Assembly (NCBI GenBank): GCA_030704615.1
Contig: CM060732.1
Span: forward strand, 56,399,053 to 56,463,052
Source of the DNA: Takakia lepidozioides
Taxonomy: Eukaryota > Streptophyta > Takakiopsida > Takakiales > Takakiaceae
Reading direction: 5' to 3'
Length of the DNA stretch: 64,000 nucleotides
Shown: positions 22,701 to 34,047 of the stretch, one piece after another
Numbering within the stretch: the first letter of the stretch is position 1
How the letters are laid out: every line of letters starts with the position of its first letter
Notes under the pieces: generated by a model
What the model was told of the DNA's origin: nothing
Databases searched by the model: none
The model's input: only the letters and a program-made list of their open reading frames with translations
Translations under genes and position numbers: made by a program

Positions 22701-23819
22701 TCTGGTAGGTCATCTAACAATTAGTTTATAAAACCATTAATGCTAATTTATTTATTAATTTCATGTAAATTTTATTTATCGTTTGATATTCAGATGTGTT
22801 TAAATATACAAAGCAATATATTTAATTGAATGAAAGAATTTCACACAAATACATCGATTGTCTCTGGAATGTCGCTCATATTGCAAAAATCCAATGGGAA
22901 AAATGTTCGCATGGATGCCACAAAGGCTCTACAATCAAGAAGCCTGAAAGGCCACATGGATAAATAACCAAGCCTCAAAAGCTACAAGTCCCAAAACCCA
23001 AGCCCACATAGGGGCAGCAGTCCACTAGTACTCCTACAATTGAAGAGCTCTATTTATATATCACCACTGTGGCATATTTTCAACTACATTGCATCATGTT
23101 TCAGGAGCTTCAGGCTCCAAATTGTGGTGTTTCCTACCGCCTGCCCCAACTCTCTCAGAGGAGCATTACTTATGCTCGCCTCTTTGCTGGATAGAGCAGC
23201 ATAATCGAGTGGCACCACAGGGTACCCGTCACCCACCATGCTCCCTTGCAGACCAACAAAAAGTCCACATCCAACCTTGGTGCGTTTGCTGTTGACATCA
23301 AGTAGCCGAACATGATCTCACACCTTGAACTGTCATCCCAACTCCCAAATACATAGAAGTATATATCAAAACTCATTAGAAGTACTAGACTAGCAACTAG
23401 CTACATACAATAGCAGCCCAAACGCAACTACTGCTCAGGGGATTGCCTAAAGGTCAAGGCCACGTGCAGGTAAGCTACCAAGCATTTCTGATCCTCATAA
23501 TGCAAGATCCACAGGGTATCATAGGTAATCTTGTGCTTGAAATCTGACCCCCTTGGATGAATCTGGACCCACACTCTATCTTTGCTCCTTCAGGTATCCA
23601 TGCCTATGCACAAATGATGCATTCATCCTTGCCTTGCTGCTAGCAGCAGTGTATATTTGTTCTAGGAAACACCCAACTCAACTTATCACACTAGTTCCTA
23701 TGCTGATATTGCGTCTGCTACTCTCTGAAATGTAACAGGCATTCACCTTTTTGCCTCAGTTGTCCCACCATTGACGGGGGTTAGAAAAGTAATCATTCCA
23801 CAGCTTCTCGTCATTTGCC
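22701..23819. other. AT-rich stretch without recognised gene
   Basis: AT-rich to about 22860, then mixed composition. Short open frames show no domain. The last part runs into the PPR fragment. Confidence 0.5.
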
Positions 23820-24361
23820 CCTAAGTCTCCAAAGCCTCCATTATGCGCCCTTGCTATGCATATCCTGCAATCATCACTCCACAATACCACATGTCATTCA
23901 GCCATATTGTCGAACACTCCCTTTGCATCCTCAATGCACCCACATTTGGCATACATATCCACCAGGGCAGTGTTCAGAATGACAGGTGCAATTCCAGATT
24001 TGATGATGTCACCATGTATCTCTTTGCCTTTTTCCAGGGCTGCCAGGCTTGCACAAGCATTGCAAACACACAAACGTGATCTGGTTACACTTCACCCCTT
24101 CCCCCATCATTTGCTCATAGGTCTTGCCTCCATCTCGCGGCCTTGCTGTGCATATCCTGCAAGCATGGCATTCCATGACACTGTATCTTGTTCAGCCATA
24201 CTATCGAACACTCCCTTTGCATCCTTGATGCACCCACATTTTGGATACATGTCTGTCGCGCGGCTTTTACTCACCCATCCCTTCGTTATCCGAGGCGGAA
24301 ACTCCAAGATAGAAGAGTTGGAAATCTCTAAGCACTCAGCCCGCTCAGAACAATCAGTCAT
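23820..24361 (-). pseudogene. PPR protein fragment
   Basis: Pentatricopeptide-repeat protein remnant; intact relatives bind organellar RNA. On the minus strand it reads [35 protein letters not shown] (24130-24255), then a frame change and [52 protein letters not shown] (to about 23880). This is the P-L-S repeat pattern of land-plant PLS-class PPRs. About 1.5 to 2.5 repeats remain and the frame is broken, with no start or DYW end. It sits between two Ty3 remnants and is most likely a captured or retroposed piece. Confidence 0.8.
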
Positions 24362-24944
24362 GACCTACAACTAGTGTATCATGGGGGCGTTTCCTATTTG
24401 TTTTCCTTCCCGCATTCATGTTAGCTAGTTACCTTACTGTTGGTAATTAAGTATCAATTTGCTTCAGTAATCTATCGGATTCCATCAACTCATCCATTCA
24501 TTCCACAGCTTCACTCAGATCTCTCTACACAGTGTGAGTATGAAGTGTGTATCAGATTAATATCTATCAAGTATCAGGCTGAAGCCATGGAGTCTCTAAT
24601 TTGCTCTACATTACAATTCTACTGCCTGCATTCATTAAGCATCAACAAATCGTCCTCGTCCTACTCCGTGCTCTCCCTCTTTCTCCTCAGAGATCCGCTC
24701 TCTGCCTCATTTTCCCCCGTGATGTCCGAAGTCTTCCCCCAAGAAGTGCTCCTCCCCCTCCTTCCAGCAGTGATTCCCCAAGAAGTGATCCAAAATTGAT
24801 CCTTTTCCAGTCCTTGCTCCTAGCTTTATCTTCCTACCCGATGTTCTAACCGTTTCCCTCACTAACCGTCATCCGTGAACTAACATGTTCCCTTCGCAGG
24901 TGTTGTTCCCCACAGTCGTTCCCTGTCCTGCTATCCGTTCCCTA
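24362..24944. other. No recognised gene
   Basis: Contains an open plus-strand frame (24440-24799) with Ser/Pro-rich, low-complexity translation and no domain. It abuts the LTR at 24945. Confidence 0.5.
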
Positions 24945-25297
24945 TGGTCGTGACAGCTGTGTCAAGCTGTGACTGGTTGTGTGAAACTGTGATGGACTGT
25001 GACCGGCTGTGTCGGGCTGTGACTGGCTGTGCGACTGTGTTTGGCTGTGTCGGGCTGTGACAGGCTGTGTGGCTGTGTCGGCTGTGACGGGCTGTGTTGG
25101 CTGTAATGGGCTGTGTTGGGCTGTGACGAGCTCTGCCGGACTGTGACGGGCTATGTTGGCTGTGACGGGCTGTGTCACCCCCCCCTAAAGTGCGCTGCTG
25201 TCACCCCTAAGGCTCCTGTTGGTCTCAGTCTGTGCAAAAATTAAGGATACCCCACAGATCCCGTATAAGTGTCTAAGTCCCAGACAGTCCTCTAACA
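24945..25297 (-). repeat. Complete Ty3-type LTR (353 bp)
   Basis: Plus strand begins TGGTCGTGACAG and ends CCTCTAACA, giving TG...CA. It matches the shorter copy at 19211-19529 and has the same CTGTGAC-rich half. A purine tract on the minus strand lies directly upstream (25298-25320), so it is the 3' LTR of the element whose ORFs occupy 25336-27500. Confidence 0.85.
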
Positions 25298-25320
25298 TTA
25301 CCCCTTCCCCTCTCAAAAAG
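25298..25320 (-). promoter_or_regulatory. Polypurine tract
   Basis: Minus strand reads GAGAGGGGAAGGGGTAA directly before the LTR start TGTTAG. This is the usual plus-strand primer position of an LTR retrotransposon. Confidence 0.8.
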
Positions 25321-25335
25321 CCGTGTCCTCACGGT

Positions 25336-27500
25336 TTACTGATTGCGATTAGCAAACCTTTGTGAACGAGCACATTTCTGACGTTGAGAGTTTCGTGGCG
25401 GACTGTGTGTACGAGCCCGAGGTCTATCACTGGTTGACGGAGATGATTGAACACTACCTGGATATGTGAGGCCCTCTAGAGGCTGATATCGAGGTAACCT
25501 TTCAGGCATAGGAGACCCCCGTCGCTTCTTCTCTGCCATCTGAATTGCATAGTCTTCTCCCATGTTAAAAGAGTCCGTTGAAGAAATAGTTGTATCAGAA
25601 TCCTCATCGCCTCTCAGGTGTTTTAATTGTCGAATTTTTTGTGGAATCCTCTGGGGCATACAATGTTGTCCTACCATGTCTGGAAGTTTAAACTTTAAAA
25701 CTTGGTGTAAACGCTGAATGGCAAAATTGGTGAAGACCCTGAGCTCCTTGTCTGTCTAGGTGAGTGGGGTACCAATGACTTGTGAGTTGTGCAAGTATTT
25801 CCATGCCTCATGTCCCTTATAGAAAATATCATCAATGCCGAATTTCTGTGTTGACAAATTGTTCCAGGCCGCATGAAACCATGAACGAATTTGAGAATCC
25901 TTTTGTATCATAACTTTTGCCTCATATAGGTACATATGAGGTGGCACTGAAGGTAATACCCAATGATCCCCACTGGAATAACTCAGAAAGCGCGCTTGCA
26001 TCTTGTGCTGCTCAATGTGATAACGTACCAAAAAACAAGCAGCGTAGTATAGCCCGCATCCCATGACAATACTTGCTACCTCCTTGGTCTTGGTATAAAT
26101 GAATCCATGTACAATTTGGAAGGCAATTAATTCCTTCAACATGGTACCGACCTCATGTCAGTACTGTGCAAAGTGATGATCCTCAATGGGTCGATTGTTT
26201 GGAAGTACCTTAGTTCTAGTTGCCACTGGCAGCCATATGCGCATGATTTGATAGTAATGTGCCAATGACTGCGGAGGACTAAATTCTTTCCAAACCAAAT
26301 CCAACACAATGGGAATTTGGTTGAAGGGCATAATCATAGCCTTACTGTACTCTCTTGCAGTTGGAGTTTTAGGTGGGTCAAAAGCAGCATTTCCCCAAAC
26401 CTCAGGCTGTGGTGGCTGTGGTGTGGCTGTAGTAACAACAGGGTCAGCTACTAGCACAGTGACTTGTTGTGGTGTTGGTGGCACTGGCTCTTGTATCATT
26501 GGCATCTCCTGCACCTGCTGTGAAGAAGACTAAAAAGCCAAAGTTCTGGCTTGTAAATAAGAAGCCATTAGCTATTCTTCTGGTATATAGACTCTTTTGT
26601 CTATATTTGAAGTGAGGTCCTCCACTTGAGTCTGCAGGCCGTCTACATCCTCCTGTAACTCCGCTATCCTACTATAGACATTGTCTATAGTAGTTGTGGC
26701 AATGTTCTGCACTTGCAGTCTGAGCTCATTCATCTCGCTTTGAGTGAGCTTTCGTGGTGCTTTGCCCTCCACTGGCCCTTGTGCTAACCAGACCTGCATA
26801 AGGTGGTTATCCACCAAGTTGCTTGTGGTTCCTCTGAGAGTGTGCTCCTCTCTGAGTTTGTACACATCCAACTGCTGTTGTAAAGCCTCCATGCGCTTCG
26901 CATGAGGTTCAACCAAATTCGCATAGGCAGCAAGCAGATTATTGGCTTCCTTCCAAGCTCTGTTAGCGACCGAGATTTCATTTCTATTGGCCATGACCGT
27001 TTGTTGCAACTCCAGGATGTGCCTCTCTTGGTCAGCTTCAACCTGCCTGTATTGCTTGAAAGTATCCTCATTGCGACAGATTGTATTCTTCATATCGACA
27101 ATGAGTTTCATTTGCTCAACATTCTCTTCCTCTGCCTTCGTACATTTTTCCGCTTGACTGTTTATTTCTTTTGTAGATTGGTCAAGCATAGTTGTGAGTG
27201 TAGCACATTGTATAACCATCCTGTCATGCACTGTCTGCAACTCCATATGTAGTGCATTCACTTCTTGCAACTTGCTTTCATGCTTCACCTACATTTGGTA
27301 TAGCTGTTGCTTATGTTCTTCGTGCAAGTGGTCTTGTGCGAGGCCTGCCTCAATCAATTGTTCCTTGGCCAATTGCAAAGCCGCTTCTGTACTCTCCAAG
27401 TCTTGCTGCATTTTGAGAATGACCTCTTCATCGACCTTGTTTGCACACTCTGTGGCAAGTCGAGCCTCAAACTCTTTCCTGAGTTCCTCCCTCAAAGCGA
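25336..27500 (-). pseudogene. Long coiled-coil ORF of a Ty3 family, broken only by in-frame stops
   Basis: One continuous minus-strand frame covers this span, interrupted by stop codons at 27289 (TAG), 26572 (TAG), 26530 (TAG), 26158 (TGA) and 25756 (TAG). The natural end is TAA at 25336-25338. The first third is a strongly charged heptad-like coiled coil (LREELRKEFEARLATE through ELQEDVDGLQTQVEDL). The middle has a Pro-rich segment followed by a compact part (AREYSKAMIMPFNQIPIVLD; ASIVMGCGLYYAACFLVRYH). The end is basic and Ser-rich. It lies directly upstream of the polypurine tract and 3' LTR, so it is the last ORF of its element. I do not recognise the family. The 5' end is cut by the right arm of structure 1. 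Confidence 0.6.
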
Positions 27501-27502
27501 GG

Positions 27503-28350
27503 TTTACTATTTCATGAGCAGAAACCATGAGCCATGAGCCATGAGCCGCATGGGCCGCATGAGCGGTGAGCCGAAGTCTAAGATACGCGGATTTCATGAG
27601 CGGACTCCTCCAAATTTGGAAATGCGGCAGATTAAACAAGTATTAAAATAATAGTTTTTTATTTGACCTTGCCGTTTTTGGACGTTCCAGATCATGTAAT
27701 GCGGCGAAGATATGTCGTCAGTAACAAGTCCGCTCATGGTTTTTTAGATCCGCTCATGGAAATAAGTGACCGTGCAACGGGAAATCCAGTATACCACTGC
27801 AAAAGGATGTCGCATACTGGCCTATATAGAGTATTCCGCGGTTTTACATGCCTTAACATTGGAATGAAGCTGACCCTTTTGCCGCGATTGAACCAATGGA
27901 GTCTGCACCAATACAGTCTGCAGTACTTCACAATTCTGTCTTCTTCGGGTATTCGGCGGGAAAGGGTTTGCAACTGAACTGGGAAATAAGGTGCCGCATT
28001 AGGGTTCGCACGTGCGAAATTTCGGAGCGGTTTGGTGTTGGCGAAGGCCGCCTCTACCAGTACCTACGACGATACTTGGAAATCCGGCGCCGCATTTCCT
28101 TGTCGGAGGTCGAATGAGGAAAGCAAGTTTTCGGAAAGCAGAAAAACATGAACCCTCCAACATACAAAAATACATGCACGTGGAAGCAAGTGAACGATAT
28201 AGTAATATCTTAGTTCGAGCAAAACAGGTTACTGGTAGGCAAGACATATGTCGGACCTTTCTGTGGCCAGAGTCTGAGGTACTGGCAGCAGTACAGTTCT
28301 ACTATCCGAAAAGGATGGGCGTACCATTGTATTGGGACCGCAAGTCAAGC
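27503..28350 (-). repeat. 3' flank of copy C, right inner end of structure 1
   Basis: Mirror of 18361-19211. Plus strand starts CGAGGTTTA then CTATTTCATGAG, followed by CATGAGC units. The palindrome-like site is at about 28078-28099. A few percent substitutions separate it from the left copy. Confidence 0.85.
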
Positions 28351-28880
28351 TCACTGGTCCCCTGGATCCATATTCAGAAGAGTGTGAACCTCCTGGGGGC
28401 TCAACCCTGGTGCATGTATGAAGTGATGAGTTGTGGAATTACAACGGAGTCTCTTTAGGTACACGTAGTACAAATGCTTGCAAGGGCAGTATGATGCCCC
28501 CTTGTTCGCCATGATCTGGAAGTCGGTGCAATTGCAGGTGGGTAATTCTGAAATGGTGATGGTGTACACCTCATTGCGAACAGCTGAGCCCGCCGTGGCC
28601 ATCTGATACACACGCCCGAATCCTGGTGGGGGCACTTATGTCGAGCTCTGGATTGTACAGTTCATCCAAAGTGCATTCCCCATCCTTGTCTCGTTCACTT
28701 TTGAGGGAGGTCGCCGCCTCTTCGGTTTCCCCCAACGGTGTGTAGGATGCTTAGAGCTGTCGTGTCCCATTGTTCTTGCTCTCACAGGGGTCGGTGGTGG
28801 AGGCTGTGGAAGCGGAAATGGTTCTCTGGGGACGTCAGTGCGCTGCACCATCCGAAATCCTACGGCGGTAAGGGCGTCGG
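28351..28880 (-). pseudogene. Transposase copy C, C-terminal piece (SWIM domain)
   Basis: Carries the C-terminal 170 or so codons: RWGKPKRRRPP, then PPPGFGRVYQ, and the SWIM motif CNC...PCKH (about 28470-28535). It is nearly identical to copy B, and the same TGA end is at 28351. An in-frame stop separates the linker and SWIM parts near 28636. It is cut at 28880 by the chromovirus insertion, and the rest of the gene resumes at 35846. Confidence 0.85.
28876..28880. repeat. 5-bp target site duplication, left (GTCGG)
   Basis: GTCGG precedes the LTR start TGTCGCACAC. The same GTCGG follows the other LTR at 35846-35850. Deleting the element and one copy restores the copy B sequence GAGGCCGACGCCCTT. 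Confidence 0.95.
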
Positions 28881-29606
28881 TGTCGCACACCTCACTCCGG
28901 TAAGCTCCCCTTCAAGTCATAGTTACTCGCTTTGATGCGCGCGCCTGACTCCCAACCTGGCCGCCCGGGCCAACTTGGAGCTTCGGCTGCTCACCGGGAC
29001 ATAACGGTCCCCCCTTCGGTTCCCTCTAAACCCTCCACCTCTTTGGGACTAGGAGAATTCCCTTTGGTAGATGGCAGTCCGGAACAGCTCCCCACTCTTT
29101 GGTCGCTTTCCGGCTCGCTCGCTTACTCACTAGTTTTTGGTCACCAACGGGCTTGCACCGTTCTCGGGGTTACTACTCCCTATATATACTTCTGTAGCTG
29201 TCCGCGGGGGTTTCATAACCAGCCATGCCATTTTATGGCGAACCACCACGAAAACCCTCGACTCCCGGTGGTGAGTCGCGGTGAGTCTTGGCCCACTCAC
29301 CGCGGCCCCAATGGACCGTGATGAGTCCCAAGACTCCCCACGACTCCCACCTCGAGGTCTCCACCCCATGGTGAGTCCTATGCCACCCCCCACTAAGTCC
29401 CACTAAGCTACCACCACCCCTTGTGGAGCCACCTCCACCGCAACCCGGTGTGCGGGGCTCCACCTAGTGAGCGCCTCCGCCTCCTTGGGTGCCTTGGGCA
29501 CTCAAGGGTGCTTCAGCCCCCCATACCTATCGCTGCCGCTGCCCCACCACAGGGGCAGCCCCTCATGTGTCCCGACCCCCTGCTCTCAAGGCAAAGGGCC
29601 GCGACA
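28881..29606 (-). repeat. 3' LTR of the chromovirus (726 bp)
   Basis: Ends TGTCG...CGACA. It contains TATATATA near 29190. The region just inside (29607-29620) reads purine-rich on the minus strand (GGTAGGGGTGTG), a weak polypurine tract. Confidence 0.95.
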
Positions 29607-30511
29607 CACACCCCTACCAATAGGGAGTCGATGTCCTCATCGACTTGTCCATTTTGTAGAAACGAACATCCAAGTTGTGGCGTCCCACATCAAGGAGTTT
29701 GTTTCTGTACCATGGCGTCCCATGGCAAAGAACCAAACCCCACACTTGACTCTACTCTCCACTAGCTAGTTCGGCCGACTTCCTCCAAGTCCCGGCCAAG
29801 GGTGGAGCCTCTCCAGCTCCTCTCAGTGCACTCTTCTTGGCCTACTTCAAGGCCAAGGAACGATCCTCCCCGAGGATCGAATCGCCTTACTGCAACAATA
29901 TTGCTTGCGATCGCTCATGATGCCGCTTTTGGCATCACTTTGAGCAAGGGTTCACCTGGAACCCTCTTTGACTAGGAAGATAACCTTGAACCAACCGTGC
30001 GCCCCAATCACTACAATTGGGTCCGCCTTGGAATGCTGGCCTGAGGTACGGGAACACGTCGAAGCCGCACTACGACTTCGTCCCGAGGTTACACGATTAT
30101 AGTACGTGAACGGAAGCACGTAGCTTCCGCGTTAGCCTGCACTACAAGGCAACCCCCTCGGTAGCGCAGTTATAGTACGCGCACGCGCCAGGTGCGCACT
30201 AGCACGTGAACTCCCAAAGAAGGCGCAAGTTTCCTTGCCCCTGGGATGGGAGTCACCCGATTTCGGCACTGCGCAAACACACGATTACCCAATTTACCTC
30301 TCCCACTTTTGTAAGCTAGCATGCATTCTACACACTAGCCAAACACACCATGCATCACCATTCCAAACACAATAGGACGCACAATATTTGGAACCCATTT
30401 CCTTTATAACAAATGTTTGTACAATACAAGTTTTTGCAATCGGATTCCTGAGCTAGCTAAATCGGGCTAAGCATGCATTTCCTCCCCCACGCTCCAAGGT
30501 TGATGTCCCCA

Positions 30512-32344
30512 TCAACGTTTCTTCCGCTTTTGAGGTCGCCCTTCGAACACTGCAACTGCCTCGGATGCGTTTCCCATTTCTGAGGCACGCACCCAAGATG
30601 CCTCCACAAGATGATAGCCCTTCCATTTGACGAGATACTCCGTTTCTCGGTTCTTGAACCTCCTCGACTTAAGTATTGCCTCCACCTCGTACTCAGGTTC
30701 GTTTTCATGATCCAACAGCACAGGTGGCGGACGCAACACTTGCTGCCGATTCGGACGTGCTTCATCTTTGAAGTAAGGCTTCAAAAGGGAGACATGGAAT
30801 ACTGGGTGCACCTTGCTGTTTGCCGGCAGCTCCAATTCATACACATCCTCATTCATAACCCTCCGAATGCGAAAGGGACCCGCATACGGAGGTACGAACT
30901 TCGGACTCACTTCCGGAGGTAGTCGAAAATTCTTGATGTTCAACCAGACCTCTGTGCCTGCCTCAAACTTCACTTCCCTCCGCTTCCGATTCGCCTGCCT
31001 TTCATACCGTTTCCTAGCTTTGGCAATGTTGTACTTTGCGAGCTTCAACAAACGCTCGCGTTCTTCCAGTACCGCCGCTACTGCCGGTTCCTCAACGTCC
31101 TGGGCGGCCCAACTTGTCGGCACCAGAGGTGCTTTTCCATAGACCAACACAAAAGGGGAAACTCCCGTCGCGGAGTGTTCTGTGTTATTATAACAGAACT
31201 CTGCCGCGTCTAAGTGTTCCATCCAGTCTGATTGGTCTGCCGACACGTAATTCCGCAAGAATTGCTTCACTACGGAATTCACTCTTTCCGTTTGGCCGTC
31301 CGTCGTAGGTCGGAAGGCGGTGCTCATCTTCAGCCTCGTCCCCATCTTCTTCCAAAGTGCTCTCCAGAATTTACTCGTAAACTTTGGATCGCGGTCCGAG
31401 ACAATATCCTTCGGGACTCCATGATGCTTTAAGACGTGGGCGAAGTAAAGTCGCCCTGTCTCCTGCGCCGTTGCCGTCTCCTTGGTGGGGATGAAATGGG
31501 CCATTTTACTGAACCTATCTACCACCACCATGATTGCATCGAATCCTTTTGACAGCGGCATAGCAGTCATGAAATCCATCGAGACGCTTTCCCAAGTCCC
31601 CTCTGGAATCGGCAAGGGTTGTAACAGCCCCGCTTGCTTTTTGTACTCGCTCCGGTTTTGTTGGCATGTGGTGCATGTCTTGACATACTCCTCTGCCTCC
31701 TCCCTCAGTTTGGGCCAGAAATACTCTTTCTTCAAGAGTGCCGCAGTGCGCTTGGCTCCACCGTGGCCCGCAAGCGGGCTATCATGGCATTCTCTCAAGA
31801 GACTATCCCTGATCCCTCCCTTTGGCACATAGAGACGTTTTTGCTTATACCGGAGCAGTCCGTTTTGCAAGTGGAACTGCGATTTAACCCCCATTCTCAA
31901 GTCCTGCATCACGCACTTTGCCAGCTCATCCTTCCGGCAAGCCTTCCGGATCTTCCTTTGGAGCGCCGTCTCGCCCTTGTACACCAACAAGAGCTGCTGC
32001 TTTCTACTTAAAGCATCGGCCACCACATTGTCCCGTCCCGGTTTGTACTGGATATCCACGTCGAACACTGCCAAAGTATCTTGCCACCTAAGTTGTTTTG
32101 GGGACAACTTGGGCTGCGTGGCAAAATACTTCACCGTGACATTGTCCGTGAACACCTTCACTGGGTTGGAACCAACATAGTGGCGCCAGAGTTCAAGGCA
32201 ATGCACCACCGCCTTCATCTCTTTTTCGTGCGTCGGCCACCGTCGCTCCACTTCATTCAGTTTCTTACTTTCGTAAGCCACTGGACGTCCATCTTGCATA
32301 AGTACACCCCCAATTGCGAAGTCCGATGCATCTGTATGAATCAC
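30512..32344 (-). CDS. Chromovirus RNase H, integrase and chromodomain
   Basis: A 610-codon open frame. The start, [17 protein letters not shown], is the first RNase H block, followed by VKVFTDN and [11 protein letters not shown]. Integrase has an HHCC finger ([12 protein letters not shown]...CTTCQQ, about 31660-31780) and catalytic residues in [25 protein letters not shown] and TDGQTERVN. After an IN C-terminal GPFRIRRV block there is a chromodomain: [28 protein letters not shown] (about 30590-30690). RNase H degrades the RNA template; integrase inserts the cDNA; the chromodomain probably guides it to methylated-histone chromatin. The frame is separate from the RT frame by one shift near 32300-32344. 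It is otherwise intact. Confidence 0.9.
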   Translation of the reverse strand: MIHTDASDFAIGGVLMQDGRPVAYESKKLNEVERRWPTHEKEMKAVVHCLELWRHYVGSNPVKVFTDNVTVKYFATQPKLSPKQLRWQDTLAVFDVDIQYKPGRDNVVADALSRKQQLLLVYKGETALQRKIRKACRKDELAKCVMQDLRMGVKSQFHLQNGLLRYKQKRLYVPKGGIRDSLLRECHDSPLAGHGGAKRTAALLKKEYFWPKLREEAEEYVKTCTTCQQNRSEYKKQAGLLQPLPIPEGTWESVSMDFMTAMPLSKGFDAIMVVVDRFSKMAHFIPTKETATAQETGRLYFAHVLKHHGVPKDIVSDRDPKFTSKFWRALWKKMGTRLKMSTAFRPTTDGQTERVNSVVKQFLRNYVSADQSDWMEHLDAAEFCYNNTEHSATGVSPFVLVYGKAPLVPTSWAAQDVEEPAVAAVLEERERLLKLAKYNIAKARKRYERQANRKRREVKFEAGTEVWLNIKNFRLPPEVSPKFVPPYAGPFRIRRVMNEDVYELELPANSKVHPVFHVSLLKPYFKDEARPNRQQVLRPPPVLLDHENEPEYEVEAILKSRRFKNRETEYLVKWKGYHLVEASWVRASEMGNASEAVAVFEGRPQKRKKR

Positions 32345-33206
32345 GGACGATCGAACTCCGGGATTTTAAGACTGGAGCTTCCGTCATCCGCTGCTTCAAT
32401 TCAGCAAAAGCTTGGCCACAAAATGTGTTCCATACCCAGACTTTGGATTTACACAGAAGGTCCGACAGCGGCCCCGCGATCTTGGCGAAATTTCTCACAT
32501 ACTTCCGGTAATAGGAGGCGAGTCCTAGGAAGGATCGCACTCCCGGGACCGAAGTCGGAGGCTCCCAGTCCAAGATCGCCCTCACCTTTCTGTCATCCAT
32601 TTTGATCCCATCCTGTGTAATCACGTGCCCCAAGAACTCCACTTTTGTGACCCCGAATTCGCACTTTGAAGCTTTGGCATACAGCTTCCCTTCTCGCAAT
32701 TTTTGGAACACCCTTTTGAGGTGCTCCAGGTGCTCCTCCTTTGTTTTCGAGTACACCAAGATGTCGTCGATGTACACGATCACAAAGTCATCCAACCACT
32801 CCTGGAAAAGGCTGTTCATCAGCGTGCTAAATGTCGCTGGTGCATTGGTGAGCCCAAAAGGCATCACCAAGAACTCATATGAACCATACCTTGTCCTGCA
32901 CGCGGTCTTCTCCTCATCTCCTTCCGCCACCCGAATTTGGTGATAGCCGGAGCGCAAGTCGATCCGGCTGAAATACTTCGCTCCTGCCAACCGATCGAAG
33001 AGGTCGTCGATCCTTGGCAAAGGGTACCGGTTTTTGATAGTCACCTTATTCAGAGCCCTGTAATCGACACACATCCGCAGCGTCCCATCCTTCTTGTCTG
33101 CAAATAGCACCGGGGCTCCGTAAGGTGACTTACTCGGCCGGATGTACCCCTTTGACATTAGATCCTTGAGCTGAGTCTTCAGCTCGACCAACTCTCTGTG
33201 GCTCAA
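32265..33206 (-). CDS. Chromovirus reverse transcriptase
   Basis: RT palm with all motifs: [60 protein letters not shown], the catalytic [13 protein letters not shown] (about 32755-32790), EFLGHVIT and [15 protein letters not shown]. About 300 codons without a stop. The frame is shifted relative to the upstream linker (33203-33577) and the downstream RNase H. In an active element all these would be one polyprotein. Confidence 0.9.
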   Translation of the reverse strand: MSHRELVELKTQLKDLMSKGYIRPSKSPYGAPVLFADKKDGTLRMCVDYRALNKVTIKNRYPLPRIDDLFDRLAGAKYFSRIDLRSGYHQIRVAEGDEEKTACRTRYGSYEFLVMPFGLTNAPATFSTLMNSLFQEWLDDFVIVYIDDILVYSKTKEEHLEHLKRVFQKLREGKLYAKASKCEFGVTKVEFLGHVITQDGIKMDDRKVRAILDWEPPTSVPGVRSFLGLASYYRKYVRNFAKIAGPLSDLLCKSKVWVWNTFCGQAFAELKQRMTEAPVLKSRSSIVRDSYRCIGLRNWGCTYARWTSSGLRK

Positions 33207-34047
33207 CCGGTAGGGCGCCTTGGCAGGCGGTCCGATCCCGGTATCACCTCAATCTTGTGGTCAACTCCTCTTCGCGGTGGCAAGCCGCTTGGTAAATCCT
33301 CCGGCATCACATCCTGGTATTTCTCCAAAATCCCCTTGATCCAATCTGGGCTCGGCTCCCCATCGCCTTCTCCTTTCACTTCTCTAATGTAAAGCAAAAA
33401 CTGGGACTCGTGTGCCTCCTCCACGGCCCACTCCTTTGCTGATAGAAGGTTTATTCGCCCTCCCACGGATTTGGGCGTTTCCGACACTCGTAAAACCTCG
33501 CCACCATTCCCACATGGCAGCGTGACTACTCTCTTGCGGCCATCTATGACCGCTCCGGATTTGCTCAAAAAGGTCATCCCAAAATGAGATCCACTCCATC
33601 GATCTCGCAGATAGTGAAGTTCTCACGTCCCTCCCAACTCCCCAGTTGAAGAGGAACATCAAACGCCAACCTTGTCGCCAACTGAGGTTCTCCTTTGGCA
33701 GAGCGCACCTCAATAGAGGCCCCCACGTCACTTGTCGGGAGTCCCAACTTTCGCGCCGCCGCCGGCGTCATGAAGGAGTGCGACGCTCCTGTGTCCACCA
33801 ACAACGACACGTTAGTTCCGGATATTATCCCATCCACGAACAATAACTGACTCCCTTTTCGCAGGGCGCCAGTTTCCTGATACAACTCACAAGAAAGTTG
33901 CCTACCTTGCAAGTCCTGGCGACCACCGCTTCCACCAAGCGACTGATGGTATCTTCCGACAGCTCCGTGGTCGCCCGAGTCATGTTCAATTGCCGGGGCT
34001 TCGTGCACTTCTTGGCCATGTGCCCGGGCTCCCCGCAATTGAAACAC
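33203..34047 (-). pseudogene. Chromovirus protease and linker
   Basis: Aspartic protease with SLLVDTGASHSFM (about 33775-33815) and the closing DGVDLILG (about 33580). A stop and shift at 33574 precede the linker block (ILEKYQDVMPEDLPSGLPP), which is the usual Ty3 segment leading into RT. The protease matures the polyprotein in the particle. Confidence 0.85.

Noticed and set aside
24440-24849. Plus-strand frame of about 120 codons
   Set aside because: Low-complexity Ser/Pro/Leu translation with no recognised domain and no neighbours that support it.
29130-29769. Open frames inside the chromovirus LTR and its flank
   Set aside because: The same frames recur in the other LTR at 35369-35705. 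They are LTR shadows, not genes.
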